Shown here: positions 11,034 through 22,828 of the stretch, one piece after another
Numbering within the stretch: the stretch's first letter is position 1
How the letters are laid out: each line of letters starts with the position of its first letter
Source: Hevea brasiliensis
Taxonomy: Eukaryota; Streptophyta; Magnoliopsida; Malpighiales; Euphorbiaceae
Direction: 5' to 3'
DNA length: 64,000 nucleotides
NCBI RefSeq assembly: GCF_030052815.1
Contig: NC_079505.1
Span: 11,653,650 to 11,717,649 of the forward strand
The notes under the pieces: generated by a model
What the model saw: the letters and a program-made list of their open reading frames with translations, nothing else
Databases searched by the model: none
Told to the model about the DNA's origin: nothing
Translations under genes and position numbers: made by a program

Positions 11034-12039
11034 AATTAATATTACTTTTAGTATCGAAAATTTTCGAAGCAAATAAATAAATCACATTTATAAATAATTA
11101 TATAATATTTATAATTATTTTTAAATTTTAATTATCATAATAAATTATTATTTTATATCACTAATAATCGTATCTTGATTTAACTACAAAATTGTAATGC
11201 TATTTTTATCATAAAAGTTTTTATTATATGATTGTTTATTAACAAAATTTATTTGCATATATATATAATAAAAAACTGACAACGTATTAAACCTAAGTCA
11301 CGGGCACAATCATAGTAGCCACAATCATAGTATTGATAGGTGAAGTTAATCCAATAAATACAGAGAGTATTTAATTTAATTTATAAGTTAATTAATTTTA
11401 TTTATAAGTAGAAAGTTAAACGTATATTAATATTTGATTTGATTTATAAATTAAAAAATATATTTAACATAAGTAAGAAATTTACTTATGACTTATCTAT
11501 TTATTTTGAAAGCACTATTTGATTAATAGTAAAAAAATTATATTATTTCAATAATTTTTATAAATATCAATATTATCCTCGTTTTAATAATGGCAATACT
11601 TAATTACATATCATTTATATAAATTTAAACAATTAAATTACTTTTAAACATATTTTAACTAAACATTTAAATTATTTAAAAGTTATTATTAAGTAATCTT
11701 ACAATACAATTAACTACTTATTTTTTTTTAATTTAACTTATAAATTAAAAAATATATTTAAATAAAAAATTAAAAATAAGTAGTAAAATCGAACATGTTC
11801 ATAATTGACAATAGTGGTAATAATTAATGAGAACTTTTGGGCCCTAGCAGCCTCAAAATCCAATTTTCAAACACTGTCAAGCCCAGGGGCGAAGCTTGGG
11901 GCCGCAAAGGAAGTTTGGCCCTCAAAATATGAAGTTTTGGCGTGTGGATAGCTTTTTTTCTTTCTTCTTCTTCTTTTTGTTTTTTTTTTCGCAAGTTTTA
12001 GAGATTTCCTTTTTCATCTTTCTCACACATATGATCACA
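11034..12039. repeat. Shared AT-rich intergenic block with polypyrimidine tract
   Basis: It is present in A, B (38351-39367) and, from 11351, in C (53574-54260). It holds a T-rich tract at about 11956-11989 that is expanded to a long poly-T in B. The small frames starting MGPQ here and in copy C are not recognisable proteins. Confidence 0.7.
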
Positions 12040-15000
12040 GGGTGCAACTACTTGGCAATTACTTTCTTCACCTCACCAATGACTTACAGTAAATAAATAT
12101 AAAAAAATTTGAATAAATTTTTACCTTTTATAATAATAAATTTTTAATTAATTTATAGTGTAATTAATTAAAATACCTATTTAATTTTTTTTATACATAT
12201 ATTAATAGCAGTTCCAATAACTATTTCATTTAAAATTGTAATAAAAGTACTTTATTCAAAAAATAATTTAAATTTTATGAAATTTTTATATTTTATCTTA
12301 TAATTTTTGTAAATCAATATTTATTTTTGTAAATTACAAAAAATATATTAGATTAATAAGAAAATAATATTACTTTAAAAATATATAAACATAATATTTT
12401 TTTTGTTATTAATATAATAAAAAAATTAAATTACTGATAATGAATTGAATTATTTAATTTTAATAATAATAAAATATATACATTATTAATAATTAAAAAT
12501 AACATTTTATTATATTATTTTTAAAAAATACTATATTAAAGTGTAACTTTTTTATTAATGTAATATATTTTTATAAAATAATTCTTTTGAAAAAAAAGTC
12601 ATAACTTTACATAAATTTATAATATAAAATAAATATATTTCATAAAAATTAAAATTTTAAAATGTTGTCATTTTCTATTAATATAATAAATATTAAAAAT
12701 ACATAATATTTTTCAAAAGGTAAATTTCATAATTTTTAATACTGTAACTTTTATTGGTTTTAATCATCTTTATTTGTATCTAAATTTTTGATGCTATTAT
12801 ATTTGTAATTTATTTTTTAAATTTTGCTTCTATATAGAAATATAGTTGATAAATAATTTATGCATAAAAATATAGATATTTAATTAAAATTTAAAATAAT
12901 TCTATTAAAAATTAATGATAATAAAATATAGATAATCAAAATATTAGTTATAATTACATTCAATATATAATTATAATTAAATAAAATGTTTAAAAGTTTA
13001 AGAAATATTAAATAAGAAATTTATAAAAAAATAATAATTAAAGAAATATTAATTAAATATATTTAAATAAATAAATTTTGAGAAATAATAAAAAAAGTGC
13101 AAATAAAAAAATATTTAAGAGTATTTAGGTAAAATGAAAATATTTGATAAGAGAAAAGCGTGTGATGTGTATTAAATATCTCTTATGACATATTATATAT
13201 ACACAAATAAATAAAAATCATTTAAATAAAAAAAATTAATTAATAATTAAATATTATTTAATTAAATAACAATAATAAAAGTATTCAAAATCAAATTTTA
13301 TAATAATCAAATGTTTCCTATTTATCAGGCCATTTCAATTAAATAAATGAATTTATAAAAAAAAGTATAAATAATTTTTAAATGTTACATTTAATCATAA
13401 AAGGTCTTAATTTTTAAAAATCAAAATTTAAAAATAATAATAATTTAAATCATAAATATTAAGGTAGTATTGTAAATAATAGTGATAATTAAAAGAAAGT
13501 AAAAAATTAAATAATAATTAATATTTATAAAATAATATAAATAATTTTTAAACATTATATTTAAATACAAAATATCTTAATTTTTAAAAATTAAATTTAA
13601 AAAAATAATAATTTAAATTATAAATGTTAAGATAGTATTATAAATAATAATAATAATAATTAAAAATGAATAAAAAAAATTAATATAAAAAAGAGTATGT
13701 ACTAAAGGTGATGCGTGATAAGTTTTTTAATAAAAGTGTTACATGACATCTCCTTGAAAATACCACTATACTTTATATATATGTATAGATTTTGTTTCAT
13801 CGAGTCAAGTCTCCTCCCTCTTTCCTTCTCCTTTTCTAGTCTTTCTCATACGGCAAAATAAATGACCAATGTGAAAATTCGATTATCATCAACGTCACAC
13901 ATATTTCATGTAAACTAATAATAATGCAATTATAATGAATCAAATTTAATTTAATATAACACATTTTTTCAAAATTCACAATTATTGAGTATGCAGAATC
14001 ACAAACTCTTAAAATAAAGTGTTATCTTCGCGTTTGAGGCTTGAGATTATGATTTAAAGGTTAAAAATATATTTTTATAAAATATTCTTTTTAATATTGT
14101 TGAAAAAATGGTTTAATTATTTTAGAATTTTATAATTAGAATATTTTGAATTTAATTAATTTCAAATCAAATTTAATATTCATTATATGTATTGAATTCA
14201 TGTTCTCAACAATAATCTAAATACCATGTTAAATAAATTTTTATGCATTTGATACGTGTTGAAAATATTTTCACACGCCAAAATTTTTTAAAATTATTTA
14301 ATTTTGACAAACATCTTCTTTATTTTTATTTTTTTTACAATATTTATTATTTCTCTTGAATTAATTAACGAAGCAATATCCTAACACTTTGAGCTTTTTA
14401 TGGACCCGGGTTGTATAATAATTTGAGTTGAGCTTCGTAGCTTGATCAAGTAAATGTTCCAACACTCATCATGTCTTCAACTGCTTGCTTTAATATAGTC
14501 AAGTCTTGTGTTGCCTGCCCAGAAACAATTTTTCTTGCGTTCTTTATGAGGCAGAATAAATGACTTTATTGTTCATGGAAAATGATGTTGTTTTGAGTGG
14601 GAATATAAGATAATAGGATTGAATTGTTGGGCTAATAACTCGATCGTTAAGCACGCACTTGTTAGTTTGAAACCGGTTGGTTTGATTAAGAATTAAACAA
14701 AAATAAACAATTAATTGAACCTTTTGTCGAGTAAGAAAATCAAGCATTTTTAATATATTAATATATTTTATTTATATTATATATATATATTATATTATTT
14801 ATTATTTATATTTCTATTTATTATTAATTTAATTTATTTCTATTTTAATTTAATTTATTTTTATGTATTATTAATTTTATTATTATTTTATATTAAAATT
14901 ATGCAAAAATATAAAATCTGAAATACGTTGAAGTTATGAAAGGAATCAAACCGAATCAAATCGATTATTTCAGTTTAATTTTTCAATTTTAACCTTCTCT

Positions 15001-16377
15001 TTTCACTTACTTACATTTTCCCTCAGCTTTTTGGATATTCCCTCAAACCAAATAACCCCAGGCTATTGAATGAAGCAATAGCCTAACATCTTTGGGTTTT
15101 TTATAGACCCAAGTTGTGTAATAATTTCAGTTGAGCTTCCTAGCTTTATCAACTGCATTTTTTTTTTCTTTATCAACCATCAATTTTTCATTACCAGTAG
15201 AAGTTAGTTGTGCCACTCATCATATGTTAAAATAGGAGAAAATATTGCAATCATGTATAATAGTTTTATTAGAACCGCTAATCATGATAATCACATTATA
15301 ATTAAAGATTAAAATACAATTATTGCACATACAATAATTACATTAGATAATTATTCTGAAAACAGGGCCATATTTTCTATTGAAACAATTTTGTTTTGCC
15401 AAGTCAAGTCTCCTCTCTCTTTCCTTCTCCTTTTTATGGGCTTTCGAGTAAAATAGCATAGGAAATTTGTCAAGTCATTGGATTTCATTTGCATTAATCC
15501 ATAGCACTTTTTCTAGCCTTTCTTATACAGCAAAATAAAAGACCAATGTAAAAAGGTGATTATCACCGATGTTATGCATATTTCATGTAATCTAATAATA
15601 ACGCAATTATAATGAATAAAATTTAATTTAATATAATATATTTTTTTCAAAATCTACAAATTACTAGGACGTAGAATCACAAACACCTAAAATAAAGTGT
15701 TTTCTCTATATTTCAAGCTTGAGATTATGATGGAAATGTTTTTTAGAAGACATAATTTTAAATATTATTGAAAAGTTTGTTTAATAATTATTTTAGAATT
15801 TTAAAATATATTAAATTTAATTTCAAATCAATTTTTATTATTCATTATAATTAATTTATTTAATGAATTGCTTTTAACAATATTAAATAAATTTTGATGC
15901 GTTTGATACGTGTTGAACATATTTTCATACACGTCAAAATTTTTTAAAATTATTTAATTTTGACAACATGGTTGGAGCACGACTTCTTCTTTTTTTTGTT
16001 TATTTTTATTTTTATTTTCCTTATCATATATATATATATATATATAAAATTTATATGATTTGTTATTATGTAGTTATTATTATTCCTAAAAATATAATTT
16101 TAAAATTTGAAATAATTGATTTATATTTTTTATACATTGGAAAGTAATAATAATTAATTTGATATTATTTCATTATTATTATTATTATTTTACTTAAAAC
16201 ATTTTTCTTGCCTCTCTTTGTAAGGCATAATGGAATACTTTGCTGTTCATGAAAAATGATACCATTTTGATGATGAATGGCTAAGGTAATACGTACTGAA
16301 TCATTGGACTCGTAGATCGATAGTTGAGCACTTGCTTGTTAGTTTGAAATCGGTTGGTTCAATTTGGAATCAAATAA
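12040..16377. repeat. 4.34 kb block present in A (and mostly in C), absent from B
   Basis: It is AT-rich and non-coding, with further copies of the internal repeat unit and tRNA-like modules at 14632-14700 and 16305-16370. Copy C matches it from 54256 to about 59170, but C has 402 bp extra at 55587-55988 (junction here about 13345) and about 975 bp extra at 57718-58692 (junction about 15064). Copy B jumps across the whole block at 39367. No gene is seen. Confidence 0.75.
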
Positions 16378-17800
16378 AAATAATCAATTAATTGAAATAC
16401 AAAAAAATAAAAAAAAGAAAACTCAAACATTCGGAGATAACGAAAGAAATTGAATCGAATCAATTCTATTATTTCAGTTTAGTTTTTCAATTTTGACCTT
16501 TTCTTTTTTACTTCCCTATATTTGTCTCACTTTTTTGAATATTTTCTCAAAGTAACTAATCACATGCCAAATAGAAAACCTTCCACACATATTTTTTCTC
16601 ACAAACAGAAGTGCTAAAAAGTAATTTTATCTTGACCATATATTTTTAATTTTACTTGTAAAATGAAGTGAGACACATATTTGTAAAGGGAAAGTATGTA
16701 TTTGTAAAAATTAAATGCTCTCAAAGATTTAGGATTTGATTAACACAAGGGTAGGTTGAAATTTTTACAACACTGATAATCAGTACAAAGCATTGGACCT
16801 CGTGATTCGCGCTCAATTATTTCATATCTTATAAATCAATGCTCAGTTATTTCAAATCTCTGTTAGGGTCCATAAGTTGATAAATGGCCGTTGACTTGCA
16901 AGTCTTGATTTGAAATGGAACCACGATTTTATAATTATGCATATATACTCAACATTTTAAAATTACCAAATTATCTCTATATTTTATAAATTATTTTTGA
17001 ATATTTAAAGATATATTATAATTTTCTCATTTTAAAAAATAAATTTTCTTTCAAAATTATATATACATATGCCTTGATCATTGTATTCTTTTATCTTCCT
17101 TCAATTATTTTCTTTCTCCCATCTAAATATAGTATTAATTTATTTCTATATTAAAACGAAAAAAAATAATATTTAATTTCTCTATTTTAATTTAATTAAT
17201 TATTTAATTCTTTTATTTTAAAAAATATATTACTCGTTTACTTTGTTTTATCTACTCTTTAATCATCTTTCCGTTTAGTTGAAATCAAGTTTTCTGTTTG
17301 TCAATGCTCTGTTGCCCTTGAGTAGCTCATAAGCATTTTGCAGACAATTAGTTTGGAATTTTTTTTTTTTTTTGGAATTTTCCATTTGGGGATTATGAAT
17401 AATAAGTGGCTGAATTGCGTAGATATTTTTATAAGCTAATTTTTATTAAATTTAGCTAAATTACATAGAAGGCGTATGCCAAGAATTCCTTTTACTATTG
17501 TGCTGAATTTCTCAAATTTGGTGTGGAATGGAGCTTGATTTTATTAATGGGTGAGGGGAATTCGAGAATACTCACCACAAGAAGTAAATGGGCAGAACAG
17601 AGAAAAATTATTAAATACAATTATTGTATATTGAAACGATTTTATTTTTGATTATCGATCATGGTAGATTCTATATTGTTTACAGTGCATGTGTTATATA
17701 TACAATGATTATTTCGAATATATTTGTTTTTGTTCTAACTTATTAAAATTTCCCTTTCAAGAAGGAATCAAAATTTAAGTTTGAATATTGCTAAATGAGT
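16378..17800. repeat. Intergenic DNA shared by A and B
   Basis: It matches 39368-40780 almost base for base. No gene is seen. The part 17535-17735 has a diverged counterpart in copy C at 59335-59610, so C lost about 1.64 kb (15893-17534) or diverged there. Confidence 0.65.
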
Positions 17801-18276
17801 GTGTGTGTATATATATAAAAGTTTTGTAGAATTTGATTTTGAAAGAAAACTGAAAGTGACTCCTTCCTCTCATTCAAGAAATGAGCAGTATACAATTGTA
17901 TACAAAGTTACCAATGTCTGTTACAACTCATCTAACTAACTGACAAAAACAAGTAATAAATTTTATGCAAATTTTAACCAATCCAATTCCAGGCAAGCTA
18001 TAACCAACAATTCGAGAATTAGTTCCAACAATATTGAAGAGTTAATATTATTCTTATTGCTAATTAGTAATGAGTCTAGTAAGTCACACACATACGAGTA
18101 ATATGATCAAAGTATAATTAATTTGATTAATTAATTAAATAGTTTAATTAATTAAATTAACAAATTAAGTTTGCAATTAGATTGTAGATTGAAACTAAAT
18201 TTATCAATAGAAATATTCAAGTTAATATTTAAAGTGTTTAAATATAAATTTAATTAATTAAGCATAAGAAAGGAAG
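17801..18276. repeat. Stretch related to the 3' flank of the LRR-protein pseudogene
   Basis: 17835-17975 matches 63275-63400 in blocks (GAAAGAAAACTGAAAGTGA, CTCTCATTCAAGAAATGA, CTCATCTAACTAACT). At 63456 onward that flank leads into the LRR-protein relic, whereas here the similarity stops and AT-rich DNA follows. The unit may therefore once have had a receptor-like-protein gene at this place. Also present in copy B (40810-41267). Confidence 0.55.
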
Positions 18277-19672
18277 TTAATTTTAATTAATTTGGGAAAT
18301 TAATTTTTGGTTAAATTGACTAATGTTGACTTAGTCAAAGGAGAGAGAAAATTCAATTAATTAGTAATTTTCTTATATTAATTAATTATAATTTTAATTT
18401 CCTTAATTATCTTGGTTTGACAAGTGGCCAAATTAAATTTAGAAACTCATTTAATGGTTAAATGAAAATTTGACACTTGTTGGCTTAAAATGATTGAGGA
18501 TAATTATGGGAAATTAAGATAAATATTAAAAAGGAGAGAAAAGAAAATATTCTTCTTCTTCTTTCTATTATTGCCATCCACTCTTTCTCTTTCATAACCA
18601 AAACTTTTCTTCCTCTCTTCCTTAACTCAAGAGAAATCAAGTGTTGTTACTCTTGAATTAAACTTTGAGAAAGTGATTCTCATCACTTCTATCAAGAAAA
18701 CCCAAGAAAACCCTAAATTCCTCATTCTTTCTATATTGGCCTAATCAAAGGAAGAAGTTCCAAGGGTTTTTGCTTGCTCCAAAGGTTGCTATGATCACTT
18801 GCTTGTGTGGACAAGCTAAAGGGCTAACACTTGGTGGTCTATACTCCCCTGATTGGTGGTTAAATTTGATTCTGCACCTAAGGGGTAATTTTTCCTAAAT
18901 TTACTTAATTAAATTTTGAACTTTTATTTCCTAATGGCAATTAGGTATTTTAGCAATTGAAACATAATTTGGTATGACCAAATTATGTGTTTCTAATAGT
19001 TTTATTGGTTTACAAAATGCATAAAACCCTTAAGTTATTTTTCTTTAAGAAATGATCTTGAATTTAATTTTAGACCAAGAAAAAGACGAAGAATTGAGGG
19101 AGATGTGAGTCTTGAAGTTTGTATGCATTTCAAATCATGACCTATAGACACCCAAATTTTGGGCAGCCATAACTTACTCTATTTAATAGCTTTTTCATGA
19201 TTCTTGAAGCTAAAATTATTAGACTTTCATGAAGATTACACATATAACTTTTATATAACTTTTACAAAAGCAAAGTACATAAAAATTAATTAAAAATAAA
19301 GTGACAAAAATAAGAATATGTGCAGAGTTATTATCATTCTCAAATTTTTTACATATGCATGAATGTTATGAAAATATAAGACTATCTAGAGGCACATAAA
19401 TATGAAAGAATAAATATATGACATATTTCTTGAATATTTATAATTTAGAACACGTACTTTAAAGAAATCTTAAAAGTTTCTTGAGGAAGAGAGGAAAAAA
19501 GATATAAGAAGAAAGAAAGATGGAGATGGGGAAAACTTACTGAATTAGGGAGATAGAGTGAGAGTTTTTTTTTTTTTTTTTTGTTTCCTTGGGTTGGGTT
19601 ATTGTCTTCTCCCTTCCATCTCTCTAACTCTGTTTCTTCTTTTCTATGGGATATTTATAGGGTTTAGGTCAA
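18277..19672. mobile_element. Copy-A-specific 1.4 kb block, retroelement-like
   Basis: At this position copy B has an unrelated 1.9 kb block. No coding domain is seen. On the minus strand CTATAAATATC at about 19650 followed by a purine-rich leader and a poly-A/T tract (19565-19582) looks like an LTR or promoter with 5' leader; on the plus strand 18530-18900 also resembles a leader. Assignment to a transposon class is not possible by eye. Confidence 0.35.
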
Positions 19673-22600
19673 AAAATTATATAAGAAGTTTATGTAATTA
19701 TATAAGAAGATACAATGAGTCTTAAAGAAAAAACTTTCTATTTAATTTTTATTTTCCTTTAAAAATAAAAAGAATTGTGGGCTTTTATTTATTTTATCAA
19801 AATACCATACTATGCCTTATTAGCCTTAGAAAGCCCAATTAGATCCAATTAGGTTTTTTAATAAAACAAATTCCTAAAATTAAATTAAAAAAATGAACTT
19901 TATTTAAATTTAATTAAACATTTTTTACTCTTGAAAATTATTTTCTCCAAGAAATATACTATGCATATGATTATTCATTTTTAATGTCTTTAAATATATC
20001 TCACAGTTATACAAATTTTTCATCATTGAGTTCTTCACAACCTCAATACACATACTCATAGGGTACAAAAATAGGGGTCCACAAATAAGATGCAATGATG
20101 GACTTATCCGAAGATGCATTCCAGGGGAAGAAGTTGAAAGTATACTTCAGTATTGCCATTCCTCGCCTTACAGAGGACACTGCAACACTTCAAAAATAAT
20201 GCAATCAAGTTTCTAAACAAGTAATGTAATGCTAATTATATTGAAAATATTTGTGATGAGTTTGTAGGCTTCCAAAATTTAATATCATAATTTGCTTCAA
20301 AATCATGAGTATGAAAAAGCAAGAAGAGGAAGCAAAGCCTTTTTATAAACCTACTATGTTAACTTTTTTATTTCCATCTTGTAAATTTCAATCAATTAGT
20401 TGTATTGGTTTAAGTCTAGATTTACATAGAAAATTTTACATAACTTAGTTTTCACGAAATTCTTAATTAAAAGGGAGCAAATCAAAATGTTCACTTTTTT
20501 AAAAAATGAAAAATTAATTTGGGAAAGCATTTTAGTTGAAAGTTACATTTAATTTACTTTCCAAAGCTTCAAATGGATTAGAAATCCGATTTCTATGTTA
20601 AAAGTTATTGCTTTTTTTTTTTTTTTTTAAGTTTTTGGGGAATCAGAGCAAAAGCACTATAGGCAAACGAAACTAGGATTTTAGGTAGGCAAAAGTCTTT
20701 TTTCAAAAATGACATTCTAACTGAAGGGATTTTGGTAGCCTAAAGTAAGGACTTCGACAGCTGAACCTAAGTTTTTAGAAAAAAAAATATATATATATAT
20801 ATATATTAAGTGATTGAACAACAAAGGTCATGCTAAAACTATGAATAAAAGTTTTTTGTATCTAGAGAAAGTTACAGCCACCATTTATTTATGAATTTAT
20901 TACATTAGAATCCTCTTTCACACTTTCTTTATCTATAACTTGAGTTAAAGCATTTAATTCTTTGAGATTTCTTTTGAATTGTAATTTTTATTGTTTTGAG
21001 ATAGAAAGTGAAGTTGTTCAGTAAATTTATTATTTCTCTTCATTAAATAGTGGTTGTACAATATTAAGTTACTCTTTGGTGAAAAAAAGATTGTAAGAGA
21101 GGTAGAGTTTAGTCTCAAGGAATAATAAAAAATTTAATCATCACCCTATGAAGATTGATTAGTGGAGTTAACTCTCAAGAAGAGCTTGAGGAGAAGATAT
21201 AGGCTTTGAAAGCTGAATTTTTATAAATTTCTTGTGCATTTCAATTTTTTTTTCCCTCCATTCTTGTTCTTTAAATTGCTAATTTTCATCTTAGCTTTCA
21301 AATTTTTAATTACAATTCAATTCACCCCTCTTGGATTATTTCAAGGGACAACATACATTTTAAATATAATAAATATAAAATTAAAACTATATTTAAATAT
21401 ATATTATATTTAAAATATATTTGGCAATAATTACTATACTTTATATATTTAAAATATTTGAATATTTTATATATTTAAAATATATTTTAAATTTTATGTT
21501 AACTATATTTAAAAATTTGGTGAAACAAAATTTAAATATATTGAACAAATTAAAAAAAAAATGCACAATATGAAAAATGGATTATTATGTAAATGAAAGA
21601 TAGTTTAAATGCCTTTTTTTTTCTTTATATTCTTTTATAAAACTATAATTTATCACTATAGTCTAAATTTTATTTTTCTTGAAATAAAAAATAAAAATTA
21701 ACGTGATTGACATTTAAAAATAATAATAATATATTATATTGTAGATCTAATATGTATAATTATTAATTATAAAATATATTAACTTATAAAGTTTAAAGGA
21801 AGAGAATGAAGAGATTATTTTATTAATAAAATAAAATTTTAAAGATTTAAACGTTTTGATTGAAAATAGAATTAAGAATATTTTAATATTTTATTATAAT
21901 TAATGATAAATTAATATGTTAATAAAATAAAAAAATGAGAATTAAATAATATAGCAATTAATATTTTTCAATAGGACAAACGTTACGTTGTTTAGCTCAT
22001 TAGTAGCCTGTTTATATAAAAGTTCTTTACATAATAAAAGAATTTTTTGATAAATTTACTATCACATTATTTATAAACAAATTAAATAAATTAAATATTT
22101 TATAATAATATACTATTTAATTTTTTTAACATTTCTATAATTATAAATAAATATAAATATTATGAAGTATTTGATTAGTTTAATTTATAAATATCATGAT
22201 AGATTAAATTTACTTATAAAAGAATTAATTAAAAATTCCTTTTTTTTTAGTAGTATAGCAATAGTATAGCAATAGTCATAATATAAATATTGTGACTTCA
22301 TAGTGTTTTTTTTTTTTTAAATAGGAAAAGTTTTTTTAGTGAAAGATATTGAATAAATAATTTGAATTAGTGATTTTCAAAGAGCTATATTTAATTAAAA
22401 TTTGAGCTATGAATTAAATTCCTAACTTTTTTATATAATTTATTTATAAATTATTTCATTAATTTTTATGATTGAATTCTATCATATGTTTTAAACTCAA
22501 AATTTTACAGTTCTAAAATTAATTAGATAGTATTTTTATAAAATTTTTTTAATTTTAAAAAGGAAATTTATTATTATAAAAAAACCCATATTATTTCGTA

Positions 22601-22733
22601 AATTTTAAAATTATTGAATTATTTATGAAATTATATTTAAATTTAACCAAAATTAAATAGAAAACTAATTAAATCAAGGAATGAAAATCAATTAATCTCT
22701 CACTCTAGCCATAGGAAAAAGGCTAAAAAAAAA
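19673..22733. repeat. 5' flank of RLK1, AT-rich, no gene
   Basis: It is collinear with 43179-46228 upstream of RLK2. Small differences include an 11-bp tandem duplication (GTATAGCAATA) near 22250 in A only and length changes in T and TA runs. The minus-strand frame at 19925-20119 has a longer relative at 43430-43723, but neither resembles a known protein. Confidence 0.7.
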
Positions 22734-22828
22734 TTTTATATTAGGGAAAACTAAAATAAAATTTCCCTCTTTTGTTTATTGTTCAAGCACACCAATCCCC
22801 TTCATCAATTTCATTCCACAGTACATAA
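22734..22828 (+). promoter_or_regulatory. Candidate TATA region and 5' leader of RLK1
   Basis: TTTTATATTA at 22734-22743 lies 86 nt before the ATG, which leaves room for a short leader. The same motif stands at the same distance before RLK2 (46229-46238). No other core element stands out. This is a position-based guess; 5' end mapping would settle it. Confidence 0.35.
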
